64,000 bases of DNA from positions 79,536-143,535 of the forward strand of contig NZ_JACJSC010000012.1 in NCBI RefSeq assembly GCF_014697575.1, given 5' to 3'. A model generated the notes under the pieces. It saw nothing but the letters and a program-made list of their open reading frames with translations, had not been told where the DNA came from and did not search any database. Source of the stretch: Planktothrix sp. FACHB-1365. GTDB lineage: Bacteria > Cyanobacteriota > Cyanobacteriia > Cyanobacteriales > Microcoleaceae. The translations under genes were made by a program, and so were the position numbers. Below, piece after piece: positions 55,568 through 63,810 of this stretch (positions are counted from its first letter, which is position 1; the number at the start of each line of letters is the position of its first letter).

Positions 55568-58500
55568 TTAAATTTTACCGATCGCACAAAATGCAGCCCA
55601 ATAATAGGGAGAAGCAAAGGGTTTATCATTATTATTCATGTTTTGTAAAGACTGACGCAACTGCATTTTATTCCCCAGATCGATCCAAGCTAATAATTCG
55701 GCTTTGGTCGCATTTCTTAACCAGTTTTGAGCATGATTTAACGCGATCGCAACTTCCTCACCCTTTCGCAATAATTGATAAAATTTAATCATTAAAATAG
55801 CTGTAGAAATATCACTCACCGCCCACAGAGAACTAACAACATTAGTCGAACCCGCCACTAAAAAACCACTGGGTAAACCAATATATTCATCACTATTAGA
55901 TTGAAAATCAATTAATCCCGTTTCACAAGCGGAAAGGGTGACTAAACGACAGCAACGCAAGTCTAATGTAAACACATCCCCCAAGGTTAAACATTCACTC
56001 AGATCGAGGGTTTGACCTTTTTCTAGGCGAAGATGGCGACTCGGATCAAGGGGCGAAGGTGGGGGCTCTAGGTAACAGTCTGCGAATAGTAATGCTGACA
56101 AAATAGGATTCTCAAAATTAAAATAACCGTGACAGGAAAAATGGTGACAATTAGCAGTTTTTAGGGTAGTTTGTTGTTCATTAAAGGTGATTTTTTTCGC
56201 ATTTTCACGGACTAGAATATGACTCGGATTAAAATAAGTACGAATACTGTTAACTTCTAAGTCCGTATAGGCTAAATCTTTTGTGGGATTTTGAATGGCG
56301 AATAGTTGAGAAAAATCGGGACGCTGGCGGTTTTTTGCCGTTTGTAATAGTTGACAACTGGGAGCATAACTCACCCCACCAGAAAACAGATCCATTAAAA
56401 TGACAGACTCCTGTACGGGCGAGGCGCGCCTCGCCCCTACCCCTGACGAGGAAGTTAACTCTCCTAAACGATCTTGAGATATCGGTAAAGCGTGCAGGGG
56501 GAATAAATGCAGAAAACGGTTAGGAATAAGTACCAGGCGATCACATTTTTCCCCGATAGCATTGAGGAGTTGGTCAAAATGTAAAATTTCCCCCAGACGT
56601 TGCAGACGGGAGGTTAGGGTGTTTTGCCATTGTTTTTTATCAGTTCGGTAGGCGGTGAGGTAGTCGTCAGCCCATGCTATCAAGGCGTTATAGTCTTCGG
56701 GGGTGGACTGCCAGAGTTTGATCTCTCCTGCCCCCCTTAAAAAAGGGGGTTCTGAAATTTCCGGTTCCCCCCTTTGATAAGGGGGGGTTAGGGGGGGATC
56801 TTCAGGGTTTTCGGGTGTAACGATAAAGGTTAAAAAGCGATCGCTTAAAATATACCATTCCAAAATGGCGGTATTGTCCCCCGTCAAGGCTTGAATATCG
56901 CTAAAAGGGATGGGTTGAACCTTTTGGGTGAGGCGGAAGTTGGGGTCAATGGGCGTAATATCACGGGTAATGAGGTCGTCAAGTTGTTGCCGCAGTTCGT
57001 TGAGACGGCTACGGTCTGGGGGTGGGGTTTGCAGGGCGGCAATATTGGGGCTACGTTCTCCCGTTGTCCCGTCCCCAAAGCGGTTGCGGGTGCGTTCTTC
57101 GATTTCCAGGCGACGTTGTTCGGTTTCGATATCTCCACGCAGACGGGTGAGTTCATCTTTGACAGTTTGGGGAATATCACCTTTGGGGTAAAGGTCACGG
57201 GTTGCTAATAGTTCAACGAGGTTACGAGCTTTACTCCGATCCGCGTATTCAAGAGCCTTATCGTAACGTTTCAATTTTATACAGACTTCAACCATAAGTT
57301 GATAAAGTTGAAACCATTGTTCATTAAGTTTGCGCTTTACTTGATCTCCAGAGGTAATTTCATACCGCAAATTATCAACAGCATCAATAGCTTGGGCAAA
57401 AGCATCATACGCTCCTTGAAAATCCTGGGTATTAAAATAAGCAATGCCTAAACCCAATAAAGTTTCTGCGTGTTTTTCAGGAAAGGCTTTGTGAGTAAAA
57501 ATTTGAAGCGAATTTTGATAAAGTTGGATAACTTTTGACTGATTATCTTTTTTATTTACACCAATTCTTTTATAAACATTAGTTAAGCAGGATTGAGTGG
57601 TAGCCCATCGTTCTGGATCAGATTTCTGGGTAAAGACAGCCAAAGCTGATTCATAATAAAACTTAGATAGTTCTAAATATTTTTCTTGATTTTCGTAGTC
57701 AGAAAGGCTGCTATAAATATCTCCCAAATTAAGATTAAGTCTTCCCCAGTTTCCTGGATTAGTTTCAGGATTTATTAAAAGTAAACTAGCGTGGCAAGCT
57801 TCCAGCGATTTTTTCAAATTGTCTTCACGCTTGCCAAATATACGTTGTTTGTAAACTTCTCCTAAATTATTTTTAATAGTTCCCCAACCTTGAGGTTCAT
57901 CTTCATAAGTCAAAATAGTTAAGGCTGATTCATAAGCTGCAATTGCTATTTCTAGGTTATCTGCTTTTTTACCTAAAACTCTGTTTAAATGAGCATTACC
58001 AAAACTGACTTGACACAATGCCCATTCTTTAGGAAACTTCTCTTGGGTATAAACAGTAAAAGCATCTCGATGTGCAGCAATTGCTCTTTCTTTATTGTCG
58101 GCTTTATCACCTCGAATACGATAATTATAAGCGGTTCCGATATTATCTTGAGTTTCTGCCCATTTTTCAGGAAATTTATCCTGAGTATAAACTGTTAAAG
58201 CAAGTTGATAACTAGCAATCGCTTTTTCTATATTATTAGCCATGTCTCCTGTCGTTCCTTGATAGTATAGCCAACCTAAAAGTCTTTGAGTTTCTGCCCA
58301 CTTTTCAGGATTGTTGCCCGAACTAAAAACTGTTATAGCTGCTTCATACGCCGTAATAGCTTTTTCTCTATTTTCGATAAAATTTTCTTGATAAAGAGAG
58401 TGGTATGATAGACCCAAAAGGTATTGTATCATTGCCCAATTGTCGGGATTTTCTGTCTTTGTAAAAACTGACAAAGCTGATTGATAACAAATAATTGATT

Positions 58501-60424
58501 TTTGTATATTCTCTTCTTTTTGCCCTTCAATTCTTTGAAAATATGCTCTGCCTATTCTAATTTGTGTCATAGCCCAGTCTTCAGTTAAGTCATATTTATT
58601 GATGACTTCAAAACATATTTCATAGCAAGTAATTACAATTTCCAGATTAATTCTGCGATTACCTGAAGTGAAATTCAATATCAATATGCCCAATCTTTCA
58701 ATAACTTTAGCAAGATTTATACTTTCTTCTGAATTCGCCATTAGACTAAATCTTTCCGTTGCCCATTGCTGTAGTTTGGGTATTAAATTTTCATTCAGCA
58801 GATCTAAATTTTTTTGTAATAAAGGATAAACGACTTCGGGATCACCATTGCTATCTACTGTGGCTTGCAGCACGTTTAATAAAAAATAAATCTGAGATTC
58901 CAATAAGCTCATTTGATGTTTGCAATAATTGATCCATTTTTTATTATTGAATTCCGTGTAAAGCTTTAACGCAGACCGATAATTTTCTAAACCCTCTTCC
59001 ACTTTTCCTAAATAGTGACACATTAACCCCAACATAAAATAAGCGTTGGCTTCATCCCCCAGTTGTTTTTCCGTCGAACCCTGTGCAACTTCCAAAGCCG
59101 ATTGATAATAATCAAAAGCCCGGTTGTAATCCTTGAGTTTATCGTAAGATAACCCGGCGATTTGATCTAAAAGCGAATACTCATTAGACCGATCTTGACT
59201 TTCTCGGAGTCGGGTTAACCGTTTTTCTAAAATAGGAATTAATTTTTCAAAGTCTTCTGTTTGTTGATATAACTTCTCTAAATATTCTGATGCTCTAATC
59301 ACCCATTCTTGGCTGTTTTCTTGCTGTTCATAAACGGCAACTGCTTTTTCAAAAGATGCGATCGCCTCTGAAGATTGATTCAAATCCAAGTAAATCAACC
59401 CTAACATATAATTTAAGTTAGCCTGATAATAGGGTTGTTCTAAACTCGGTTCTAAATTTAATGCCGATTGAAAACAATCAATTGCTAAAGGATATTGTTT
59501 TAAATTAAAAGAAACGCCACCCAACTCATATAGAGTTTGATATTCTGTTAAGAAATCCTGTTTTTCTCGCAGTAACTTTAACTTTTCTTGATAATAGTCA
59601 ATTGTATTTTCTAATTGATTTAACTGTTTATATCCTTTAATGATCCAATCTAAAATTTCTGGCTGTTCCTGCGGACGCTGCAACCTTTGAATCACTCCTA
59701 ACCGTTGTTTAAAATAGTCGATAGCAGTTTCGATTTGTCCCAGTCGCCAGGTTTCACAAGTTAACCATCGTAAAGCCGTATTTTCCATTTCTCCATCAGA
59801 CAAACGCCGCGAAATCTCTAAAATTTCCCGATGACATTCTATTGCTAATTCATCCTGATTTTGCCAATAATATACTTTTCCTAAACTCTGTAACACCGAA
59901 GATAAGTTTTGTTGATTATTGACTAACTTGACAACTTCTAATAAACTCTGATAATATTGAATTGCTGACTCAAATTGTTGATTATTTAGCAATTCATTCC
60001 CAACTTTATCGAGATAATCCCAAGATTGCTGAGTATAGGGCGTATTTTCAAATTGACTCAATAACTGATAAGCTAAACGATAGGCTAGGATGGCTTGGTC
60101 TTGTTGTTGTAGGGAAACATAACATTGACCTAAACAGAATTGAGATATGGCTTGTAACCAGATATTTTGTTGAAGTAAAGAACGTTGATAACAAGCATTA
60201 TAGGATGCGATCGCATCTTCAAAATAACCTAAATTCTGCCAACAATTCCCGATTCTATACCAAATATCAACCCGACTAGAATCAGCTTCTAAGGCATAAA
60301 TGAAACAACGTAAAGCCTTTTTGAACTTACCAGCATTCTGTAACTTAATTCCTGTATTAATCCCGATTAGCATTAGCAAAGGATTAGGCTGTTGAGTCGG
60401 CGCGTCCTGGGAATCATCCGCCAT
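55568..60424 (-). CDS. TPR-CHAT protease, 1618 residues
   Basis: Residues 20 to about 1120 are tetratricopeptide repeats, with many TPR-type helices such as AGKFKKALRCFIYALEAD and FEDAIASYNACYQRS. A coiled linker (1140-1190) follows, then a CHAT peptidase domain of the caspase clan. The catalytic His1432 lies in HFSCHGYFNFE and Cys1500 in LVTLSACETGL, so the dyad is intact. Two dispersed repeat elements are translated in frame: residues about 1203-1232 (PPLTPPYQRGE...PPFLRGAGE) and 1326-1338 (SGVGARRASPVQ). CHAT proteases act in bacterial defence and cell-death systems; the trigger and substrate here are unknown. A broken copy of its 5' end lies at 62444. Confidence 0.88.
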   Translation of the reverse strand: MADDSQDAPTQQPNPLLMLIGINTGIKLQNAGKFKKALRCFIYALEADSSRVDIWYRIGNCWQNLGYFEDAIASYNACYQRSLLQQNIWLQAISQFCLGQCYVSLQQQDQAILAYRLAYQLLSQFENTPYTQQSWDYLDKVGNELLNNQQFESAIQYYQSLLEVVKLVNNQQNLSSVLQSLGKVYYWQNQDELAIECHREILEISRRLSDGEMENTALRWLTCETWRLGQIETAIDYFKQRLGVIQRLQRPQEQPEILDWIIKGYKQLNQLENTIDYYQEKLKLLREKQDFLTEYQTLYELGGVSFNLKQYPLAIDCFQSALNLEPSLEQPYYQANLNYMLGLIYLDLNQSSEAIASFEKAVAVYEQQENSQEWVIRASEYLEKLYQQTEDFEKLIPILEKRLTRLRESQDRSNEYSLLDQIAGLSYDKLKDYNRAFDYYQSALEVAQGSTEKQLGDEANAYFMLGLMCHYLGKVEEGLENYRSALKLYTEFNNKKWINYCKHQMSLLESQIYFLLNVLQATVDSNGDPEVVYPLLQKNLDLLNENLIPKLQQWATERFSLMANSEESINLAKVIERLGILILNFTSGNRRINLEIVITCYEICFEVINKYDLTEDWAMTQIRIGRAYFQRIEGQKEENIQKSIICYQSALSVFTKTENPDNWAMIQYLLGLSYHSLYQENFIENREKAITAYEAAITVFSSGNNPEKWAETQRLLGWLYYQGTTGDMANNIEKAIASYQLALTVYTQDKFPEKWAETQDNIGTAYNYRIRGDKADNKERAIAAHRDAFTVYTQEKFPKEWALCQVSFGNAHLNRVLGKKADNLEIAIAAYESALTILTYEDEPQGWGTIKNNLGEVYKQRIFGKREDNLKKSLEACHASLLLINPETNPGNWGRLNLNLGDIYSSLSDYENQEKYLELSKFYYESALAVFTQKSDPERWATTQSCLTNVYKRIGVNKKDNQSKVIQLYQNSLQIFTHKAFPEKHAETLLGLGIAYFNTQDFQGAYDAFAQAIDAVDNLRYEITSGDQVKRKLNEQWFQLYQLMVEVCIKLKRYDKALEYADRSKARNLVELLATRDLYPKGDIPQTVKDELTRLRGDIETEQRRLEIEERTRNRFGDGTTGERSPNIAALQTPPPDRSRLNELRQQLDDLITRDITPIDPNFRLTQKVQPIPFSDIQALTGDNTAILEWYILSDRFLTFIVTPENPEDPPLTPPYQRGEPEISEPPFLRGAGEIKLWQSTPEDYNALIAWADDYLTAYRTDKKQWQNTLTSRLQRLGEILHFDQLLNAIGEKCDRLVLIPNRFLHLFPLHALPISQDRLGELTSSSGVGARRASPVQESVILMDLFSGGVSYAPSCQLLQTAKNRQRPDFSQLFAIQNPTKDLAYTDLEVNSIRTYFNPSHILVRENAKKITFNEQQTTLKTANCHHFSCHGYFNFENPILSALLFADCYLEPPPSPLDPSRHLRLEKGQTLDLSECLTLGDVFTLDLRCCRLVTLSACETGLIDFQSNSDEYIGLPSGFLVAGSTNVVSSLWAVSDISTAILMIKFYQLLRKGEEVAIALNHAQNWLRNATKAELLAWIDLGNKMQLRQSLQNMNNNDKPFASPYYWAAFCAIGKI
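56417..56436. repeat. GGGCGAGGCGCGCCTCGCCC palindrome inside the CHAT gene
   Basis: This perfect 20-bp palindrome with flanks CTGTAC and CTACCCCTG is a G+C-rich dispersed element. It stands out from the surrounding AT-rich code and reads through in frame as VGARRASP. Confidence 0.75.
56731..56800. repeat. CCCCCTTAAAAAAGGGGG palindromic element inside the CHAT gene
   Basis: Two inverted half-elements of the family seen at 51964 (TTAAAAAAGGGGG and CCCCCCTTTGATAAGGGGGG plus GTTAGGGGGGGATC) lie in frame, encoding the Pro/Arg/Gly-rich loop before the catalytic CHAT core. Confidence 0.8.
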
Positions 60425-60444
60425 AACCTTAACTCCCTGATGTT

Positions 60445-60634
60445 AGTCTGATTCAATTCTAGCTCAACAGGGAGTTCAGAAACCGGGTTTCTTCCTTAAA
60501 TCTGGGTGAGGAGACAAAGATTATTGCAGAAACCCGGTTTCTAGTCTAGCTCAACAGGGAGTTCAGAAACCGGGTTTCTTCCTTAAATCTGGGTGAAGAT
60601 AAAAAGATTGTTGCAGAAACCCGGTTTCTTGGAG
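60445..60634. repeat. GAAACCGGGTTTC element, two tandem copies
   Basis: Two units of about 95 bp contain TCTAGCTCAACAGGGAGTTC, AGAAACCGGGTTTCTTCC, TTAAATCTGGGTGA and GTTGCAGAAACCCGGTTTCT. The copies lie directly upstream of the CHAT gene. Others are at 61197, 62707 and, as a core only, near 54790. Confidence 0.85.
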
Positions 60635-60672
60635 TTTAGGTTGTTCTCGTTCCTCTGAAGTAAACGATATCC

Positions 60673-60954
60673 TTAATAAACTTCGTCATGAGTTCCTATA
60701 TTAATTAATAGAATCTCTTCTTCTCCTGTGTTTTCATTCGTCACAAAATTAAACACGATGCGACAATCATAATCTACAACACAAGACCAAGCCTCCGCTA
60801 AATCTCCTTTTAATTTATGTGTTCTCAAGATAGGATTAAAAGGTTCCATTTCTAACAATTTTAATCTTTCTGCAATCCTAGCTTTCAACTGAGGATTCTT
60901 CTTAACTGTGGCTTTAAGAGCGCGTTTAAAAGCTGATGAAGTAATTAAATTCAT
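60673..60954 (-). CDS. RelE/ParE-type toxin (YafQ-like)
   Basis: The 93-residue protein has a RelE-like fold pattern: SAFKRALKATVKKNPQLKAR, HKLKGDLAEAWSCVVDYDCR, IVFNFV and the end LINIGTHDEVY, typical of YafQ/RelE mRNA interferases, where the C-terminal His and Tyr take part in catalysis. Its start overlaps the antitoxin stop by 4 nt (ATGA). Confidence 0.85.
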   Translation of the reverse strand: MNLITSSAFKRALKATVKKNPQLKARIAERLKLLEMEPFNPILRTHKLKGDLAEAWSCVVDYDCRIVFNFVTNENTGEEEILLINIGTHDEVY

Positions 60955-61163
60955 TCATCTAAATCCGCCATTAACTCATCTACTGTGACTTTTTGCGTTT
61001 TTCCTTGCTTATATTCTGCATGAGCTTCAGCAATACTGGTGGCAATTTCCTTTCTCCTTTTTTCCCCTAATCGTTTTTGCAGAATTTCAATTAAAAAATC
61101 TTGCTCTGACTCAGACAGAGATTCTGCCATTTCTAAAACTTGATTAAAATTGGCTTTTTGCAT
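60951..61163 (-). CDS. Antitoxin of the RelE/YafQ-like pair
   Basis: This acidic helical 70-residue protein (MQKANFNQVLEMAESLSESE...EQDFLIEILQKRL) precedes and overlaps the toxin. It matches cyanobacterial small antitoxins found next to RelE-type toxins. A second, broken copy of its 5' end lies at 63527-63572. Confidence 0.8.
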   Translation of the reverse strand: MQKANFNQVLEMAESLSESEQDFLIEILQKRLGEKRRKEIATSIAEAHAEYKQGKTQKVTVDELMADLDE

Positions 61164-61196
61164 AATAGGTTAATTGATTGTATTTTGACTGATGCA

Positions 61197-61300
61197 AGTC
61201 TGATTCAATTCTAGCTCAACGGGAATATCAGAAATCGGGTTTCTGGGTTAAATCTAGGTTAGGATAAAAAGATTGTTGCACCCAACCCGGTTTCTTGGAG
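61197..61300. repeat. GAAACCGGGTTTC element, diverged copy
   Basis: It shares AGTCTGATTCAATTCTAGCT, TTAAATCTAGGTT, AAAAAGATTGTTGCA and AACCCGGTTTCTTGGAG with the copies at 60445. It separates the two RelE/ParE modules. Confidence 0.8.
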
Positions 61301-61303
61301 TCT

Positions 61304-61573
61304 CTAACCACGATAAACGTCTCGCCGATGTCTGACGCGCATGATACGGACTATTCTATCTTCATCATTAATCGTATAAATAACTCGATAGTCACTGATG
61401 CGAATCCGATAGAAATTATCGCTTCCCTTCAACTTTACCACCCCTTCTGGACGAGGTTCTAAACTCAAACAATCAATCGCCTCGCTAATGCGTAACTGAA
61501 GATCAAGATCTAACCCTCGCAACTCTTTAGCTGCTGATTTCTTAAAACGGATAGCATAACCTTCATTTGACAT
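61304..61573 (-). CDS. RelE/ParE-family toxin
   Basis: From the ATG at 61573 the protein has 89 residues: YAIRFKKSAAKELRGLDLDL, KLKGSDNFYRIRISDYRVIY and MRVRHRRDVYRG, the pattern of RelE toxins, with the basic C-terminal RHRRDVYR. It overlaps the antitoxin by 11 nt. Confidence 0.88.
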   Translation of the reverse strand: MSNEGYAIRFKKSAAKELRGLDLDLQLRISEAIDCLSLEPRPEGVVKLKGSDNFYRIRISDYRVIYTINDEDRIVRIMRVRHRRDVYRG

Positions 61574-61751
61574 TAGCTTCAGCCTCAATTTCCTGCTTTA
61601 ACTCCTCCCAAGACACCTCCTCCTCATCCTGACGCGCATGAGCCACCAACAAATCATAGAAGTCTTCCCATAACTCTCCCCACTCTGTTAAATCAATTAA
61701 TACAGCCTGTTTTTCTCCGGCTTCATTTACAACAAATTGAATCCCTTTCAT
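61563..61751 (-). CDS. Antitoxin of the RelE/ParE pair
   Basis: From the ATG at 61751 the product is 62 residues, MKGIQFVVNEAGEKQAVLID followed by an acidic helix ending EEVSWEELKQEIEAEANVK. It is a Phd/YefM-like short antitoxin. The TSS-proximal upstream gene is the DUF5615 protein, which ends 22 bp before it. Confidence 0.8.
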   Translation of the reverse strand: MKGIQFVVNEAGEKQAVLIDLTEWGELWEDFYDLLVAHARQDEEEVSWEELKQEIEAEANVK

Positions 61752-61773
61752 CGTTTTTTTCCTTAGCAACAAC

Positions 61774-62109
61774 TCAAATAAACTCAACCCTAGAGAGCAT
61801 TTCCTCTGGTTCTAAATATTCCCAAATTAAAGTCAAACCGCGAATAATATATCCAATCGAGTGACTTTTTTGTTGACAGTAAACAATGCCATTATGAGGG
61901 ATTCCGGCTCTAGATATCCGCAAAAAATCTGCATCTTGGGTAAAAATGACTCGTTTTTGATCTAGGGCAAAATTAATTTGTTCGTGATCCGATGCACCGA
62001 TCAAATCGGTTTCTGATGTGGTGGTGACATCAATTCCCCGTCGTCGCAAACCCTCTGCAATGGCATTGCTGACATTTTCATCCAAATGAAAGCGAATTGT
62101 TTTAGGCAT
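61774..62109 (-). CDS. DUF5615 PIN-like protein
   Basis: The 111-residue protein has FHLDENVSNAIAEGLRRRGI, TTTSETDLIGASDHEQINFA, RVIFTQDADFLRI, the acidic pattern of DUF5615 (Mut7-C-like PIN) proteins. These pair with DUF433 proteins, as here, with an 8-bp overlap. The group is thought to be a toxin-antitoxin type. Confidence 0.85.
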   Translation of the reverse strand: MPKTIRFHLDENVSNAIAEGLRRRGIDVTTTSETDLIGASDHEQINFALDQKRVIFTQDADFLRISRAGIPHNGIVYCQQKSHSIGYIIRGLTLIWEYLEPEEMLSRVEFI

Positions 62110-62413
62110 TTCGATGCTTTAACCTTTCTTGTAGGAGAGAAGGAGTTTGTGCTTGCATTTCTTGGACAAACGCTTCATCTGCGCGAATTTGAGATCGGAT
62201 TTCTTCTCGATGGTCGTGATAATAAGCTAAAGCCGCATAGACATCAGCTAAAGTAATCGATGGGTAGTGGTACAAAATCTCATCGGGTGACATCCCCATT
62301 TCTTCAGACCAAATGACAATATCCTGCACTTTAATTCGATGTCCTGAAATTCGCGGCTTACCTCCACAGACATCAGGAGTGATCTCAATATGTTCTGAAA
62401 TGACGGTTTCCAT
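62102..62413 (-). CDS. DUF433 antitoxin-like protein
   Basis: The 103-residue protein has the DUF433 core: IEITPDVCGGKPRISGHRIK, VQDIVIWSEEMGMSPDEILY and YPSITLADVYAALAYYHDH, a winged-helix-like domain. It is the first gene of the set DUF433-DUF5615-antitoxin-toxin, all on the minus strand with overlaps or short gaps. Confidence 0.88.
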   Translation of the reverse strand: METVISEHIEITPDVCGGKPRISGHRIKVQDIVIWSEEMGMSPDEILYHYPSITLADVYAALAYYHDHREEIRSQIRADEAFVQEMQAQTPSLLQERLKHRNA

Positions 62414-62443
62414 TTAGCAGTCTCCTAAAATTGGCTCAATCAC

Positions 62444-62686
62444 TTATAGGCTAAAGTATAGGCTGCGATCGCATTTTCCTGAAGTTTCAGTGAAACATAA
62501 CATTAACCTAAACAGAATTGAGATGTCGCCTGTAACCAGATATTCTGTTTCTAAGGCATAAATGAAACAACGTAAAGCCTTTTTGAACTTACCAGCATTC
62601 TGTAACTTAATTCCTGTATTAATCCCGATTAGGATTAGTAAAGGATTAGGCCGTTGAGTCGGCGCGTCCTGGGAACTATTAGTCAT
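62444..62686 (-). pseudogene. Broken copy of the CHAT gene 5' end
   Basis: The first 45 codons match the TPR-CHAT protein closely (DAPTQRPNPLLILIGINTGI, KLQNAGKFKKALRCFIYALE). About 40 codons are then deleted, with loss of frame. The following DNA still matches codons for NIWLQAISQFCLGQCYVSL in another frame, with a stop, and ends after LAYK. The upstream repeat is duplicated too. No functional product is expected, except a possible 80-residue peptide. Confidence 0.85.
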
Positions 62687-62706
62687 GACCTTAACTCCCT
62701 GATGTT

Positions 62707-62850
62707 AGTCTGATTCAATTCTAGCTCAACAGGAAAATCAGAAACCGGGTTTCTTCCTTAAATCTGGGTGAAGATAAAAAGATTGTTGCACCAAACCCGG
62801 TTTCTTGGAGTTAAGCAGGGGAGCAGAAACTGGGTTTCTCCGTTAAATTT
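62707..62850. repeat. GAAACCGGGTTTC element, copy and partial copy
   Basis: A full copy (AGTCTGATTC... to TTTCTTGGAG) directly upstream of the broken CHAT copy is followed by a 40-bp partial copy (AGAAACTGGGTTTCTCCG, TTAAATTTGGGTTAG). Confidence 0.8.
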
Positions 62851-62867
62851 GGGTTAGTTATTTATCT

Positions 62868-63257
62868 TTAGTCCCAAATTCTTTGAATTGGATAAGCATC
62901 GAAAGCAATATCTTTACTCAAAATCGGGATATTCTCTTCGATAGATTGAACAATTAACAGTCGATCAAAAGGATCTTTATGATAAAATGGAAGGTGGGAT
63001 AACAGCCTTAAATGATTGAGATGAATCGGTAATAGCTCAAAATCAGACCATTTAATTTTTTCCTCAATATAATCGGCTGCGTTATTCTGTAAATTCAACT
63101 TGTTTTGACTTTGTTTAATTGCCATTTCCCAAACACTGGCTACACTAATCAGCTTTTGATTTTGAGTATCTTCTATTAAATCCCGCACCTGATCAGTTAA
63201 TTGAGAATTACCCATAAAAAACCAGAGTAACGTATGAGTATCAAGAAGTAACCGCAT
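62868..63257 (-). CDS. VapC-type PIN-domain toxin
   Basis: The 129-residue protein has the PIN pattern LLLDTHTLLWFF (first Asp), SVASVWEMAIKQSQNKL (Glu), and HKDPFDRLLIVQSIEE (Asp pair), with SKDIAFDAY at the end. It is the type II toxin of a VapBC/Phd pair. The start overlaps the antitoxin stop by 1 nt. Confidence 0.9.
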   Translation of the reverse strand: MRLLLDTHTLLWFFMGNSQLTDQVRDLIEDTQNQKLISVASVWEMAIKQSQNKLNLQNNAADYIEEKIKWSDFELLPIHLNHLRLLSHLPFYHKDPFDRLLIVQSIEENIPILSKDIAFDAYPIQRIWD

Positions 63258-63484
63258 TACAGATAGTCCTGAAAATCATCTAAAGGTTGATCAAAATCAT
63301 CAGACATGGAAATCCGATCTTGATCACAACCAAATAAAAGCGGGCGTTGGTTAGCAGGAGAAAATGGAGTAATTTTAATCGTTTGATAATTATTTTTAGT
63401 AATCAGAATTTCTTCTCCAGCAAAAGCCATGTCTATTAGTTCCAAAATTTGTGGTAAGGCTTGGTTAATATCAATACTTTTCAT
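63257..63484 (-). CDS. Phd/YefM-type antitoxin
   Basis: The 75-residue protein begins MKSIDINQALPQILELIDMA, then GEEILITKNNYQTIKITPF, the core of prevent-host-death antitoxins, with an acidic C-terminal tail that would block the toxin. AGGAGG lies seven nt before the ATG. Confidence 0.85.
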   Translation of the reverse strand: MKSIDINQALPQILELIDMAFAGEEILITKNNYQTIKITPFSPANQRPLLFGCDQDRISMSDDFDQPLDDFQDYL

Positions 63485-63526
63485 GGGTCATACCTCCTAT
63501 CAATGCAGTTTGATTTGGGATTTTTA

Positions 63527-63572
63527 GAGACTCTGCTATTTCTCAAACTTGATTAAAATTGGCTTTTTCCAT
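63527..63572 (-). pseudogene. Remnant of the YafQ-pair antitoxin
   Basis: It reads MEKANFNQV-stop-EIAES, against MQKANFNQVLEMAES in the antitoxin at 60951-61163, and the upstream 27 bp (to about 63600) also match. A stop at codon 10 and loss of the rest show a decayed duplicate. Confidence 0.75.
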
Positions 63573-63766
63573 AATAGGTTAATTGATTGTATTTTGACTT
63601 GAGCTTCCTCACCTACTGATGATGGGGAAGAATTACGCCAAATTCTTCTGGAAATAGAAACAAATTAGCGATCGCTAACCCACTTAGATTAGAAGTGTTA
63701 CTAACAACAATTATAGCTAACTTCTTCAATAATACCTCAATAGACATCTCCAAAATAGAAACAAGG

Positions 63767-63802
63767 AGGGGTAACAAGATGATAAAATTAAATTTTACCC
63801 CT
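63767..63802 (+). other. Inverted repeat before the transposase
   Basis: AGGGGTAA (63767) and TTACCCCT (63795-63802) are exact inverses separated by 20 AT-rich bases, 8 bp before the transposase ATG. It may be a leader hairpin or part of the left end of the insertion sequence. Confidence 0.45.
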
Positions 63803-63810
63803 GATTAGAG

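Noticed and set aside
56891..57208. Plus-strand frames of 87-105 codons within the CHAT gene
   Set aside because: Antisense to the coiled linker of the CHAT protein; composition reflects complementary codons.
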